From positions 1,116,001-1,180,000 of the forward strand of contig LR990041.1 of assembly GCA_905147135.1 (NCBI GenBank): a DNA stretch of 64,000 nt, in the 5' to 3' direction. This document shows, piece by piece, positions 42,285 through 53,849 of this stretch. The translations under genes were made by a program, and so were the position numbers. Positions within the stretch are counted from its first letter, which is position 1. Every line of letters begins with the position of its first letter. The notes below the pieces were generated by a model. It saw only the letters and a program-made list of their open reading frames with translations, did not search any database and had not been told where the DNA came from. This DNA is from Blastobasis lacticolella (taxonomy: Eukaryota > Arthropoda > Insecta > Lepidoptera > Blastobasidae).

Positions 42285-42432
42285 TTTCAAGAAAGGGGTT
42301 AAAAAGTCTTTTACGGGGTCGGCAACGCGTGGGTAATGCCCCTGGTATTGCAAACGTCCATTGGCTGCGGTGGCTGCTTACCATCAGGCGGGCCGTAAGC
42401 TTGTTTGCCACCTTTGTGAAACAAAAAAAATA
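42285..42432 (+). mobile_element. LINE-Q 3' end
   Basis: FKKGVK remnant, GGGGTCGGCAACGCGTGGGTA, ATTGCAAACGTCCATTGGCTG, GCTTACCATCAGGCGGGCCG. It is the same family as 46150-46375. Confidence 0.75.
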
Positions 42433-43188
42433 TTTAAAACAAAACCTTGTTGATATTGCCAACGGCATTAAAATAAAGGTTTCGCAAATGGCAATTACAA
42501 TAATGCAGCGTAAATATTAAATTTTGAAAATGAAGTAAGAGTTGCGACTTATATTATGTATTATGCATCTGTGTTGCATGAATTATGCAAGTTAGTATTG
42601 ACAAACTAAATTACGTTAGTGGTATAAAAAATCCGTTTCAACCGAAAGAGTGCAATGCGATGGAATGCACACCAATTTAATTGTATCTTACAAAACATCG
42701 TATGCTTTCCTATTAATTATTATTATACCAGTTAATCAGTAACCGTCAGTTGCATGTTGTAAGGAATCGACTCAATTTATGTTCAGCCATTTAGCGTTTA
42801 TTCAATTAAGTTTTATAGAACTGAAACTAGCGTGATTGCTGAGTCAGACAAATATCTTTATAAATGAGATCAAATAAAGTTCTAGACAACGAAGATGCAT
42901 AAAATATATTGATCATAAGTTTAAGTATTATTAATTACTCAGTATGATTAAATGAGAACTACGATACAATATACTTCTATACGTCTGACTTGGCTCCCTG
43001 GCTTGAAGATCTCATATTTTACTAAAAGGTCTTGGCGAATTTTTACAAAAATAATAGTAGAATACAGTTTTGACATTGAGAAAGAACAGTTTTACAGCGT
43101 ATCTACGTTCGAACTTACTATACCACTCCGGACAAGCTTTATGACATAAACCACTGCTGTATTCTACTATTATAAAAAAATAATAACC

Positions 43189-43370
43189 TTGGCGTTAATG
43201 TCCCGTATGTGGCTGGGGATCCGCCTTGCCCACGATCCAGGATTTGACAGATCAGATAATTACAGTGGAGCGACTGCCACCCGACCTCCGTGACTTTGCT
43301 ACCAGGGAAACCCGATCATGGTTACACATTCAGTCGCCTGAATATGCGGGTTTCATCACGATGTTTTTCC
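43189..43370 (-). mobile_element. SINE-A, antisense, 3' two-thirds
   Basis: GGCGTTAATGTCCCGTATG, GGATTTGACAGATCAGATAAT, CAGTGGAGCGACTGCCACC, CAGTCGCCTGAATATGCGGG, ending at ATCACGATGTTTTT. The head is missing. Confidence 0.85.
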
Positions 43371-43767
43371 AATTCACTTGGATAACATAAGGATATGCTA
43401 TTGGACTGGAAAACTGCATAAGCCGACAACATTATGCAAGCAACACCGCGAAAAACTTGAACAAAGAAAGCACAATACTTCTTCCCTAGTGTACATTCTC
43501 ACGTTGTCACTGGGTGAATAAGTGAGTGAATCATAAATTAGATACCATTAGTTTAGGTTGTGGTAAACGGCGGTGGTAATTGTAATAAACGCTGGTAACT
43601 TACGCCCACTCGTTGTGTGGTAACCCCACGCTGGGCAGATTTTGAGTAACATGGTTTATTTACCACCCACTGCCGGAATTGAAATATATTGGATTCAGGT
43701 TGGATATTGGAAATAACAAATGGTGTTTTGTCTGCGCAGATTATGATGAATATTATATACATTATAG

Positions 43768-44062
43768 CGTCGGTGGCCTAGGTATCGGTCTCGAACCCCA
43801 GCGCGGCCATGTACCAATGATGATTATTTATGTACATAAGCTGAACACTAACCGATGCTCTTACGGCGGCGGAAAACATCGTGATGAAACCTGCACATTT
43901 AGGCGACTGAATGTGTGACCATGATCCAAGCCGGTCAGGTACCCCTGGTATCAGAGTCACGGAGGTCAGATGGCAGTCGCTCCACTGCAATTATGGTCAA
44001 GGTGGGCCCCAGGTTATAGCGCGCGATGGCACAGAGAGGGTCATTAACGCCATGATGAAAAT
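43768..44062 (+). mobile_element. SINE-A, with shortened head
   Basis: The head is reduced to CGTCGGTGGCCTAGG + TCTCGAACCCCAGCGCGGCC, then ACTAACCGATGCTCTTACGG and the body to ATTAACGCCATGATGAA. Open frames on both strands are repeat-derived. Confidence 0.85.
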
Positions 44063-44164
44063 TATATACACTTTCCTTTCTCCTCTTCTCTAAAACTGAT
44101 AATTGGAAGAGAGGTAGGGCATAGCGGGGTATCTCGTTCGAATTGGAGCCGCCTGACTGGGGAA

Positions 44165-44440
44165 GTACCTCCACCTTACAGAATATCGCAGCTAAATAAT
44201 ACTCTTTTAAATAGTATTGTGTTTCTGCCGGTGAGTAAGGTTTCCAGAGCTCCATGGGGTGGGGATTTGGGGAACCGTGGCTTTGGCAGTGGAGTGGCAT
44301 TTGCTTTTTGCTGCCAGAGCAACGTGTTATAGAGGTGGGCAACGCATTAGCGATACTCTTGGTGTTGCTAATGTCTATAGGCAGTGGTGACCACTTTCCA
44401 TCAGGTGGCCCGCTTGCCTGTTTGCCTACCGTATGACATA
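44165..44440 (+). mobile_element. SINE-D copy 2 (LINE-P-like tail)
   Basis: Nearly identical to 27131-27400 from CCTTACAGAATA.CGCAGCT to GGCCCGCTTGCCTGTTTGCC, followed by an A-rich end (AAAAAAAAAAAAAA). The 198-codon minus-strand frame at 43935-44531 combines this repeat and the SINE-A upstream, so it is not a gene. Confidence 0.85.
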
Positions 44441-44784
44441 AAAAAAAAAAAAAACATACCATAGGTACCATAAATCGGTTCAAAACGTCACATCTTTCTG
44501 GTAGATGTAGGCAGAGACCAAGTTGTTCCATTTCCTATGGTCCTGAGGAACCTCTCTACTTCTTCCATATTCATCAATCTTCTCTCTCGCTTGTTCCATT
44601 TTCATAAATATATTTACGTACATGCTCATCGGTTTAGGGTACCTTTCTTTAAAATATACGCGTCTACTTGACTAAACCATATAATCGTTTTTTTTTCTAT
44701 CCTAGCCACTACCATATCTATTCACTTAATTTAAGTGCTTATTGCCTCCACTGCTATTTAGATATCCTTTCAGAGGGGCTAAGG

Positions 44785-44895
44785 TTGGCTGGAAGAAATC
44801 ACATTGTGAGATAAGCTCGCCTTTGCAATGAAAAATTAGACTTGTAACTCCTGTACTTTTTTATTAAGCAATAAAGAGTTTACATTCGTACAATA
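44785..44895 (+). mobile_element. LINE-J 3' tail
   Basis: AAGGTTGGCTGGAAGAAATCACATT..GAGATAAGCTCGCCTTTGC..AAGCAATAAAGAGTTTA. It is a variant of the conserved hairpin tail GCCTGGAAGAGATCGCT..AGCGATAAG.CCGCC seen better at 50405. Confidence 0.6.
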
Positions 44896-45299
44896 CTTGT
44901 CTAAGTAAAGTAGCGATTACTATGGTCAAGTAAAACACTTCTGACAGCAGCTCTCTGGGTTCAATACGGTTGTATCATTGGTCAATTAACGGAATGGACT
45001 TCACAGAACGGACGGAAGCACAGTGCTGATCGCACAGTCAAGTATTGTCACTTGGAACCCTGTGCGTTCGCGCGCACTATGAGTCCTTACACTAACCTTT
45101 CTTAATACGGGTGCACATCTTTTTTCACGTTAGAATATGCCATACTAACTCACAAACTTTTACTTTCCAACTGGTGCTTGTTCCGTTCAGAACTTACAAA
45201 GCCTACACATTCCCCGCCCCAAACCTAAAACAGCGGGTACCTTCATTTTCACTTTTTAACTGTTATAACCCGCGTCATGAAAGAAGAGACTTGTCAAAT

Positions 45300-45600
45300 G
45301 TCAGTGGAGGGGATTTCGCGCAGGTATATAATCGTATACAGCGCAACTCGAACCACGTGACCCGCCAAGTCTCTTCTTATTTGACACTAGTTGTAACTGT
45401 TGCTCAGTACGTTCAGAAGCTAGTCTTTACGCTCCATCAGCGGGTATTCCCACCGCAGCTTCCGCGTCCTCCATGGGAACCGGGGCAGGTTGCGACACCC
45501 CCCGCCCCCGGCCCCCTCTCGTGACACGGGGGGTCACGGCGCAGTGAGATATGTGCGCACGCGCAACGCAAATGGGTTGCGTTAGCAGCGATGCGCTGAA
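45300..45600. promoter_or_regulatory. Second CpG/GC-rich block
   Basis: Contains AGGTATATAATCG (TATA-like, about 45322) and a GC-rich stretch CCGCGTCCTCCATGG..GGGGGTCACGGCGCAGTG. Open frames of 137 codons (plus) and 84 codons (minus) overlap and have no clear exon boundaries. A possible minus-strand start, ATGGAGGACGCGGAAGCTGCG followed by GTGGGA, is noted without confidence. Confidence 0.25.
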
Positions 45601-46149
45601 CTTGGTACTTTGGTACGAATTTACACCGGTATTCTCAAATGAACTATGTCCAAGTAATGTAGCTTTGCTATGAGTTCTCACAGTGATTGTTTGCTAAGAG
45701 GACGCACTGCGTGAGATACGAGTCTGTGATTGGTCAACAGACAAAAAAACGTCGGAGGACCCTCGAACAAATTATACATTTACTTAAATATTACCTGCAC
45801 TACGAAACCAATTTTAATGAAACTAATTTAGATTAATATTTACATAGAAATTTTAAATACTGTGTTGTACTATTGAAAATATGATCAAACTACGTGTGTG
45901 GAGCGAGCTCGGAAGAGACTAGCCTTAACTTCCGCTGTGAAGTTGAGACCAATTGAACAGTGGCCCTAGCACAAGTGTGTCCGCGACAAAGCTCGCGCCG
46001 CGAGAGAGCGTTTGTCTCTTTCTCTCAATACTAAGACGAAAGAGATAGCAATACCTATGTCGCGCTTTTTGTTGCTTATCGCGCGCGAGAGCCTCTTGTG
46101 CTAGGCCTACAGGCCGATGGGCACCCCGTGATGGAATATGAATATTAAG

Positions 46150-46375
46150 TCAAAGGAACTTTCTCCCACGCACACTAAAGTTGTGGAATGAACTACCTGG
46201 AGAGGTTTTCCCTGGAGAGTACAACATGGAGTTCTTCAAGAAAGGGGTTAGGTTTTTACAGGGTCGGCGACGCGTGGGTGATGTTCATGGTATTGCAAAC
46301 GTCCATAGGCTGCGGTGACTGCTTACCATCAGGCAGGCCGTAAGCTTGTTTGCCACCTTAGTGGTATAAAAAAAA
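46150..46375 (+). mobile_element. LINE-Q 3' end (best copy)
   Basis: The frame reads RTLKLWNELPGEVFPGEYN, MEFFKKGVRFLQGRRRVGD, VHGIANVHRLR and stops. It is followed by GACTGCTTACCATCAGGCAGG, CCGTAAGCTTGTTTGCCACC. This is a typical non-LTR carboxy terminus; RT core absent. Confidence 0.85.
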
Positions 46376-46682
46376 GAAAAAAGTCTACACATTCACCGCG
46401 AACATCCGAAAGCGAGAAATGTGGTACTATTGAGTTTAAACATAATTGAACTGTCGGTTTCGTGTATTTAGTTGCCATTTTGTCTGTTATCATTTCGTGT
46501 TAAGGTAGGTACCAAATCGTGAAATACAAGGTCTTTGACTTCTCGGCCGCTACTAATTCGTAGGTATGTGGTCAAAGCGATTGTTGTAATACTTTAAAGG
46601 GTCATATTGTCAAAATATGTATGTACTTACGTCATTTATAAAATAACCATTTTACTCAATTACTGTCTAACTAACAAAAAAT

Positions 46683-46830
46683 ATCATCTCGGTGTTAATG
46701 TCCCGGTTGTGCTCTCCCGCATGAGGGCCCGGGGTCCGCCTTGACCTTTATTCAGGATTTGGCAGTTCAGGTAATTACAGAGGAGTGATTGCGATGTCAC
46801 CTCCGTGACCATACTACCAGGGTCCTACCT
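46683..46830 (-). mobile_element. SINE-A 3' half, antisense
   Basis: TAATGTCCCGGTTGTGCTCTC, GGGCCCGGGGTCCGCCTTGAC, GGATTTGGCAGTTCAGGTAA, CACCTCCGTGACC. The head side is missing. Confidence 0.85.
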
Positions 46831-47199
46831 AACTATTTGACATGAAATAGTTCGCTCCTATTCCTATAGTGTGTTAAAATACACAATAATTTATATAACA
46901 CCTGAGTTACATTAAAACAAAGGCACTATTATCAGTTCCACCAAAGTCTCACGGTTGTCTCGGCGTGCTTGAAAAAGTGCTTATCTACACATAATTGTGG
47001 GTATGTTATGTATGTAACGATGTCTACATGTGTGTTTGCAAACTTGTACGGGGAAGGGATGCATATGTTATACTATGGTTAAATGTTAACAAGATTTAAT
47101 CTCCTAATAGTCCACGTCCTTGCCAATTTTTGTTGTCGTAGGTATCTAACATGTATCATCTTCTTTTACTGCATTGAACAAACTAAATCTTGATGCGTT

Positions 47200-47345
47200 A
47201 GATAGATAGATAGATACACTTTTTATTTCGCACAAAATTACAAGAAAGAAAATTTAACAGGTCTTTTTAAGAATTTTGGGCAAAGGTGCCCTTATCGCTG
47301 CAAGCGATCTCTTCCAGGCAACCCTTGCCAAAGAGAAAAAAATAA
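47200..47345 (-). mobile_element. (GATA)n and antisense LINE-J tail
   Basis: GATAGATAGATAGATA at 47201-47216 precedes ..AAAGGTGCCCTTATCGCTGC, AAGCGATCTCTTCCAGGCAAC, the reverse complement of the LINE-J hairpin tail. Confidence 0.6.
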
Positions 47346-47784
47346 ACATGTAGACGTGTTTGTAGATGTGAAATGTTTAAGTGTTTGTTTTTGAACTTGT
47401 TCTTTATAATAATTCATTGGCCGAGACCGACCGTATCTTAAACAAAAGTATTTTTAAATATTTTTTTTCTATTGGGGAATAGATTGCAATATCATTATTC
47501 AATCAATTTCAATCAACGAGAAGAGGTGTTTACTCGACTATCAAAAGCCATGGACGAATACTTACGAAGTTGCAATCGGCGTTACTGTCTCACGCACTAT
47601 CGCTATTCCCACGCTTCTGCGGACACAGTACGTCGCACTGGCAGTAGCTTCAGTACCTACATTTACTTAAAGTACGCTTCAAATAGAAAAAGACATCAAC
47701 GTTGAGCACGACGACACCGAAAACTTATTAACGTGATCGCTAAAATCATTGAGAGACTCCAAAAAGCCGAATAAAAGGGCCACG

Positions 47785-48125
47785 CTAGTGCAAGGGCGTT
47801 ACGAGGACCCGGGCTTCATATCGACCATGAACCAGGATTAGGAAGATCAGACAATTACAGTAAAACGACTGCCATAAGACCTCTGTGACCCTGTTAACTG
47901 GGAAATTTGACCCGATTGTATCATGATAAACCATTTAGTCGCCTGAATGTGCTGGGTTCATCACGATATTTTCCCTCACTGTAAGAGCATAGATTAGTGT
48001 TCGACTAATGTACAGAAGTGATAGCTTTGCAAAGAGTCATTGGTACATACCGGCACTGGGGTTCGAACCCGGTTCCTCTCGCATACTAGTCGGACCCCTT
48101 AATCAATATTAGGGCACCGACGCTC
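47785..48125 (-). mobile_element. SINE-A, antisense, full length
   Basis: From the CCCGGGCTTCATATCGACCATG region to a recognisable head (GGGGTTCGAACCCGGTTCC, ..CACCGACGCTC). It is moderately diverged. Confidence 0.85.
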
Positions 48126-48300
48126 AATTGTTGTTTTACCCCCGTTGAAAAAGGAGGGGTGTTAGAAGTTTGGCGTATGTATATTTGTGTCTGTGCCTTT
48201 GTATATCGCAGTTTTGTTAAGATGGGCTAAGGCTTTGTGTCATCAAAATCGGTCCAGTAGTTTAGAATATATTTATGTGAACTTGTGTTTGTGCAACAAA
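48126..48300. repeat. Dispersed repeat of H type
   Basis: CCCCGTTGAAAAAGGAGGGGTG and CATCAAAATCGGTCCAGTAG are phrases of dispersed insect repeats. The boundaries are unclear. Confidence 0.4.
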
Positions 48301-48721
48301 GCGTTATTTTTTCATTCATTCATTCTTGGTTGGTAATCAGAATTTAACTGTCAGTTAGGCTATGCCTTCGTCTATTAAAACTTATTTTAGTGTAAAGTTT
48401 ATTCTAGGATACCGTTTATTTTCAGCCCTCAGCAGAACTAATTACCAGTACTGCCGGCAAAGGAATGATATTTAATCCGTGCGATCTTTTTTGCCGCCAA
48501 GCTTTGGTAGCGTGCACAGCCCTTCACCTATGGCCTCCTGCTTGTATACATAGCATTCACAACTCGATTTCGTTGAAATGTCGAAGATTCAATCATTAGA
48601 TACAATCAGTAATTATTGTTGGCGGTGACTGGTGTAACTATTGTAGTGGTTTCAGTTAAATCGGGTACAGTGGACATGTTTTGCTGATTGTAGTTATATT
48701 TTTTAGTTAATTATTTATTTA

Positions 48722-49081
48722 TGTCAGGGAAAACATCGTGATGAAATCTGCACATTCAGCGACTGAATGTGCAGATCCATGATCGAATCTGCGGGGCTAT
48801 TGGCTAACTCAGTTGACAACTGTATTTGACACTAGATAATTCTACACCACGTCATCTACGTTGAAAACTGGCAATAGCGTCTACCAAATTAGAGTAGTGT
48901 CAGATTTTTATGTCAAATTCAGTTGTCCACTGAGATAGCCGATAGGCCCTCTGGTCAGTTTCCCCTGGTAGCAGTACTCTACTGTAATTCATCAGATCTA
49001 CCGAATCCTAGATAATAGTCAAGTCGTACCCCGGCCTTCGTGTGCGAGAGCCCAACCGAAATATTAACGCCAAGATGATTT
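48722..49081 (+). mobile_element. SINE-A, head missing, interrupted by a foldback
   Basis: GTCAGGGAAAACATCGTGATG..TGATCGAATCTG is split from TCTGGTCAGTTTCCCCTGG..ATTAACGCCAAGATGAT by the element at 48793-48949. Confidence 0.85.
48793..48949. mobile_element. Foldback MITE inside SINE-A
   Basis: Left end GGGGCTATTGGCTAACTCAG, TTGACAACTGTATTTGACA. The right end is the complement of GGGCCTATCGGCTATCTCAG, TGGACAACTGAATTTGACA. TCTG occurs at 48788-48791 and 48950-48953, a possible 4 bp duplication of the SINE. Confidence 0.75.
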
Positions 49082-49799
49082 ATAACCTAAAGCTCGGACA
49101 ACTCCTAAATGAAAACACATTTTCGACATGGTGAATATGATCATAATGAAATTGTTGTTACTTTTGGGAAACAAATGAAATCTAAATCGAACTCAAAGCC
49201 TCGCATTCAAGTGTAGACCAAAATGAATTTAGTGGTCAATCATTGAACCCACTAAAGCAGTTTAAAAAACCTCGATTGAAGTTGAACGCGAGACAATTCG
49301 CCCATTATCCCGCCGCATAATTGGTATGTATTAAACAAATTCGCATCGCCTTGTCCGCCCGTCGGTCACAGTGCAATCGTTAATGGCGAAGGTCAAAAGA
49401 AACAAAAGGCTTCTTCCTATCAAGTCGTTAAGTCAATTGAGGCAAGTATTTCGCCTTGTTGGGAGAGAATGTGCAGGAAGAAATTATTGTGAAAATGTTA
49501 ATGGTTTGGGGGCGGACCGCTTGTACTTTGTGGTTAAGACACGCGTTTCTGAATGTCGATTAATGAGAATGCAACTTTTTTCTTACGAGGTTTGGACAAC
49601 ATCGTAATGACGGTGCATTTTGTAGTGAAATATAGTTTTTGCCGGTTAATGTCGAGAGAGAAAAGTTTACATTTTTATATTGAAAACCTGTTATTATTCA
49701 CAGGCAATATTGAATATCCGTGATGTAAGATATGCGGCTAAATATCCGTGTCCGGCTGAGCTAAATGTACCAACCAGCTGTTTGTGGTGATTGTATGGA

Positions 49800-49890
49800 C
49801 TGTACAGAAAAACCTATCAATGGTACTGCATTCCGGTGGGATTCGAACCTGGGTCACTCGCATGCAAGACTGACACCGGGTACTTTGATA
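49800..49890 (-). mobile_element. Degenerate tRNA-like SINE head
   Basis: TGGGATTCGAACCTGGGTCAC, TCGCATGCAAGACTGACACCG is a B-box-containing, tRNA-like stretch in reverse. It resembles the SINE-A head but has no body attached. Confidence 0.4.
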
Positions 49891-50004
49891 TGCGGTGTTA
49901 AATGGATCACTTATTTGTCGGTATTAAACATGTAAGTGTTATTTCTACGCAAAGCACGCAAGACATGTGGCAACACTGATAAGTGACGTTTCTGAATTTC
50001 AACC

Positions 50005-50092
50005 ATCTTTGGCCGCCTTAGCTCAACTGTCTCACTAATGTTAACTGTATTTACTGTGTATTATCTTTGTATGAGCAATAAAGAGTTTATCT
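50005..50092 (+). mobile_element. LINE-type tail
   Basis: TTTGGCCGCCTTAGCTC...TGTATGAGCAATAAAGAGTTTATC ends in the AATAAAGAGTTTA motif of the LINE-J tails, directly before a SINE-C copy. Confidence 0.4.
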
Positions 50093-50096
50093 CGAT

Positions 50097-50352
50097 GACG
50101 ACCTGAGTGGTTCAATGGTCAACATGCCGGTCTGCCACGCAAGAGGTCCCGGGTTCGATTCCCGGCCGGGCAGAAATTGAAATGATGAATTTTAATTTCT
50201 GTTACGGGTCTGGGTGTTCTATGTATAATAAGTATGTATTTAAAAGTAATTAAGTAGTATATCAGTTATCTAGCACCCATAGTACAAGCTTTGCTTAGTT
50301 TGGGGCTAGATCGCGCTGTGTGAATTTGTCCACGAATATTTATTTATTTATT
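50097..50352 (+). mobile_element. SINE-C, full length (best copy)
   Basis: GACCTGAGTGGTTCAATGG, CCGGTCTGCCACGCAAGAGG, TCCCGGGTTCGATTCCCGG, then the body to GTGTGAATTTGTCCACGAA and a (TTTA)n-rich end (50334-50385). The anticodon-loop position (CTGCCAC) fits tRNA-Gly(GCC). Confidence 0.9.
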
Positions 50353-50404
50353 TTATTATTTTATTTATTTATCTATTTATAGATAATACCTGCTGTAATA
50401 TTCC

Positions 50405-50480
50405 TGTCTCAATTTCTGTAAAGGTTGCCTGGAAGAGATCGCTTGTAGCGATAAGGCCGCCTTTGCTCATATGTGTTCCT
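50405..50480 (+). mobile_element. LINE-J 3' hairpin tail
   Basis: TAAAGGTTGCCTGGAAGAGATCGCTTG..AGCGATAAGGCCGCCTTTGC: a stem-forming conserved tail of a lepidopteran LINE, without coding sequence. Confidence 0.7.
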
Positions 50481-52400
50481 TGTTACTTGTGTTTATCTAT
50501 CTTTCATGGAAAAAATAGAGAAAAGTAAGTGATCAATAACCCCGTACATCAAAGTACTAACAGTTCACAAAAAACTACGATACTTAACGTTATTTTTCCG
50601 TTTGCATAAAAAGTTAAAATTAACGCCGATATTTAAGACAACGGCTTTTCGTATCAATTCTAATTCCCACGAGTGTTTCTCTTATTTAACTCGATTAACA
50701 TAAAACCAAAACCTTTAAATGTAAACAATTTCACAGTAGGAAACGGACATCCTTAACCGATTCTCGTGGCGGTGAGTTGGGAGCGGTTTTGTCACTTTCT
50801 ACAAATGACGGGTACTACGAAAGTGAAGCTATACACCTACTTCTTTCACACGGTTTTACTTCCTCATTGTGCAGTGATCTATGGGAGAATGGGTAGAAAT
50901 ATGGGAAAACTGATGCATTCGCTCGTTCGCTTTTCCCATGTTTTTTGCCAACTTTTATTTTCCACTTTACTTGCCAGATAAGCTATCTGATTCAATTAGT
51001 TGCTGAGTGTAAGAGGATTTGCGTTAGCCAATTGATGAGTGAAAATTGGAAAATCTTGAGAGTTTATTCAGAATTACGACTTTAGGATGAGACAATGGCA
51101 TGGAAAAACATATAATACACGTTTTTTTTACTAATAGATCTTTCATGTCAATAAACATAGTACCATTAGACGTTATGTCTAAAATCTACCTAGCGACGAG
51201 CCGTATGCGCGCGCATAGGTCAGTTGCAGGCCTAGGGTGCAACTATGTAACAGTCATCGTTGTGTATTTTGCCGTTTTCAACTTTTGTCGGTTGATTCGG
51301 TTTGTTTTCGCTAAAAACCAAAAATTGACAGATTGAAGAGTTGGTCTCGCCTAGTTATCATTTGTAAATGTCGTTCATTCTTTCTGTTTTTCTCTGTCGT
51401 ATGCGATCGATAGACGATGAAGCTTGGTCTCTGTGACAGTTGTCATGGTGTTAAATTGCTTATAAATTCAGTTTTTTTAAAGTCTTCGAATATTGTTACT
51501 TAAAATCCGCAGTTCTCAAAATATAAAACACCGAACTATGACCTTGAAAAGACAGCCCTCATGTTTTTTATAAGTAGGTGGACCCAGCGCAACTTCGTTC
51601 GCGTACCTACCCTTTTTTGTTTACAAACCTTCCTCTTAAATCACTCTATCTATTGTTGAAAACTGCATTAAAAACCATTGCGTTATTTAAAATATCTAAG
51701 CGTACTTAGATACATAGGGACAGACGGCGAGAAGCGACTTCGTTTTATACTCCGTTCAAATACTTGTTGACACAAAAGTTCTTATAAAATATTAGTGTAA
51801 CAATGCAACAAGAACATGCTATGGCATTTGTATTTTTTTACATTTAAATACACACTAGGATTACGACATACTTATTGTTACCAAATACCAATAAACTAAG
51901 TATGTTATTGTTGTGCGTGTATTTAAAAGGAAAAAAAATAATTGAATATATTATGCACGTGCTCGTAATAACAGCTGGAGATCAAACTCTATTTCACGGA
52001 CTATAACGCATTACAAAACTTAAACCTATACGACAAAAGTTACACGTAAACGACTGGCATTAAAAAACAGTACCAATACGACAAAAGTTTGTAAATGACT
52101 GAGTTACGTAGTCGCAGGCCCAGTTCATTCACTGCGCCGGCGCAGCGGGTCACTCTCACTGACATTTGAGACGCCGCACTCGGAAATGTGGGTCAAAAAC
52201 AAATGCAATTAACTTGCTTTAGTAGTGTTGGGCCGGTTTAGTGATATGTCATATTATGGTAGGTTACATGTCATATAAGTTAGCACTCGTATTTCACACA
52301 TATTTATGTGCCATTACATACGGACAGACACTTATTACTTTTCCATTTACAATATTAAGTTAGGAGTATAATATTTCACCATTATGAACACCGTAAGATC
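50481..52400. other. No recognised gene; one inverted repeat-G copy
   Basis: 51580-51760 is the reverse of dispersed repeat G (GCAACTTCGTTCGCG, CAAACCTTCCTCTTAAATCAC, GACAGACGGCGAGAAGCGACT). Open frames at 50766-50981 and 51100-51336 have no supporting signals. A GC-rich patch lies at 52120-52190. Confidence 0.4.
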
Positions 52401-52404
52401 CAAC

Positions 52405-52445
52405 CAGGCCGTAAGCTTGCTTGCCACTTTAGTGGTATTAAAAAA
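52405..52445 (+). mobile_element. LINE-Q tail scrap
   Basis: AGGCCGTAAGCTTGCTTGCC, ACTTTAGTGGTATTAAAAAAA: the last ~40 bp of LINE-Q only. Confidence 0.6.
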
Positions 52446-52914
52446 ATCGATTACAACCTACGTAGCGAGGTTATGAACAGGAAAAATGAATTGCAACAAA
52501 ATTCATCAAACCATTTAAAGTTAAACGCATGATCAACGGCTTTTTATTACTAAGACAGGGTATCAAAAAAGCTAGTTAAAGCTAATCGAACGCTGAAATC
52601 TCTAGAGCATACACCATCTAATAGATTAATGCAGCGGCTCATTTCGTTGACTTGTCTAAGATAGATGCGTCTGCAATCTCACTGACCTATCAGATTAACC
52701 TGTTATTGCCAACGAGTTATTGTGGTTACAGGTAAATATTTCGCCGCAAATCGCCATGCGAAAGGTTAATTATATGTATCTAGACTAAATAGAAAGTACC
52801 TATAGTCAATGCCTCGGCGCCTACAGTGATCATCTTAGCGTCAATATCGCGGTAGTGCAAGAAAATATTGCGCCAAAACTAAATGCATGAACCAATTAAC
52901 TGGAATAAAAAAAA

Positions 52915-53485
52915 CATGTCCCGATTGTGATCTCGCGCGCGAGAGCCCAGGTTTCGCCTTGACTAGGATCCAGGATTTGGCAGATCATGTAATTACAGTG
53001 GAGCGACTGCTATCTAATCTCCGTGTCCCTGTTAACCGGGGAACCTGATCAGATTTGATCATGGTTACACATTCAGTCGCCTGAATGTGCAGGTTTCATC
53101 ACGATGTTTTACCTCACTGTAAGAGCATCGGTGGTGTGTGGTGCTGCCACCGTGGGTGTCGTAAGAGTCGACTAAGGGACAAATCCGAAAGATGGGCAGC
53201 AGCATCTTTCTGGGTAGATTTACATCAACTGCACTGCGATCTCCAACCCGCCTGCCAAGCGTGGAGATTATGGCAATGACCTCCCCTTTCGTGGGAGAGG
53301 CCCGAAGTCCTGCAGTGGATTGTTATGGGCTGTGATGATGATGATAATGAAGAGCATCGGTTAGTGTTCAACTAATATGCGTAACTCAGAAAAGAGTCAT
53401 TGGTAAACGGCGCCGCTGGGGTTTCGTCCCAACTGGTCCTCACGCACGAGAGCACAACCGGAACATTAATGCCTAGATGATTCTT
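52915..53485 (-). mobile_element. SINE-A, antisense, with nested SINE-B and an inverted tail
   Basis: The antisense body runs from TCCCGATTGTGATCTCGCGC to GTAAGAGCATCGGT. It is interrupted by SINE-B (53133-53349) and resumes GCATCGGTTAGTGTTCAACT to the head (GGGGTTTCGTCCC). At about 53446 the sequence switches to a plus-orientation SINE-A tail (CACGAGAGCACAACCGGAAC..ATGCCTAGATGATT). Confidence 0.85.
53121..53361 (+). mobile_element. SINE-B nested in SINE-A with 12 bp target duplication
   Basis: The insert (53133-53349) carries the SINE-B blocks CACCGTGGGTGTCGTAAGAG, CTCCAACCCGCCTGCCAAGCG and TGTTATGGGCTGTGATGATG. It is flanked by AAGAGCATCGGT at 53121-53132 and 53350-53361, which is SINE-A sequence. 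The 5' part is shortened. Confidence 0.9.
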
Positions 53486-53849
53486 TTTTTATTATTAACA
53501 TAAATGTCGATGATGGACGTAGTCTATCTTTACTAAAAATCTGAGGCCGAATAGCGACTAATTACAACTATTTAGATACATTAAAACAACGCTATAAATA
53601 CCATTAGCATGTAAATTAACCTGCGTTTTACGAAGTATTCCACATAATACAATAACTCGCGCCTTCGGACAAGCTATTGTATGCGCTATCACAGCTATCG
53701 GCCTTGTCGCTGAATGCGATTTACATGTGATCATAATCGCCTTTGTGAAGTGTCTTTAAGACCGCTATTCAGCTGTCAGAGCTGAAAAAAAACAGATAAG
53801 CACAAGTGAATTGTACTTTCGTTTAATCGAAAATACTGTAGCGATAGCC

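Noticed and set aside
43935..44531. 198-codon minus-strand open frame, the longest in the window
   Set aside because: It is composed of antisense SINE-D (near-identical to 27131-27400) and antisense SINE-A sequence. The equivalent frame is not preserved in the other copy.
50097..50170. Possible functional tRNA-Gly gene
   Set aside because: Close to tRNA-Gly(GCC) but with an altered D arm and acceptor stem. It is fused to the SINE-C body.
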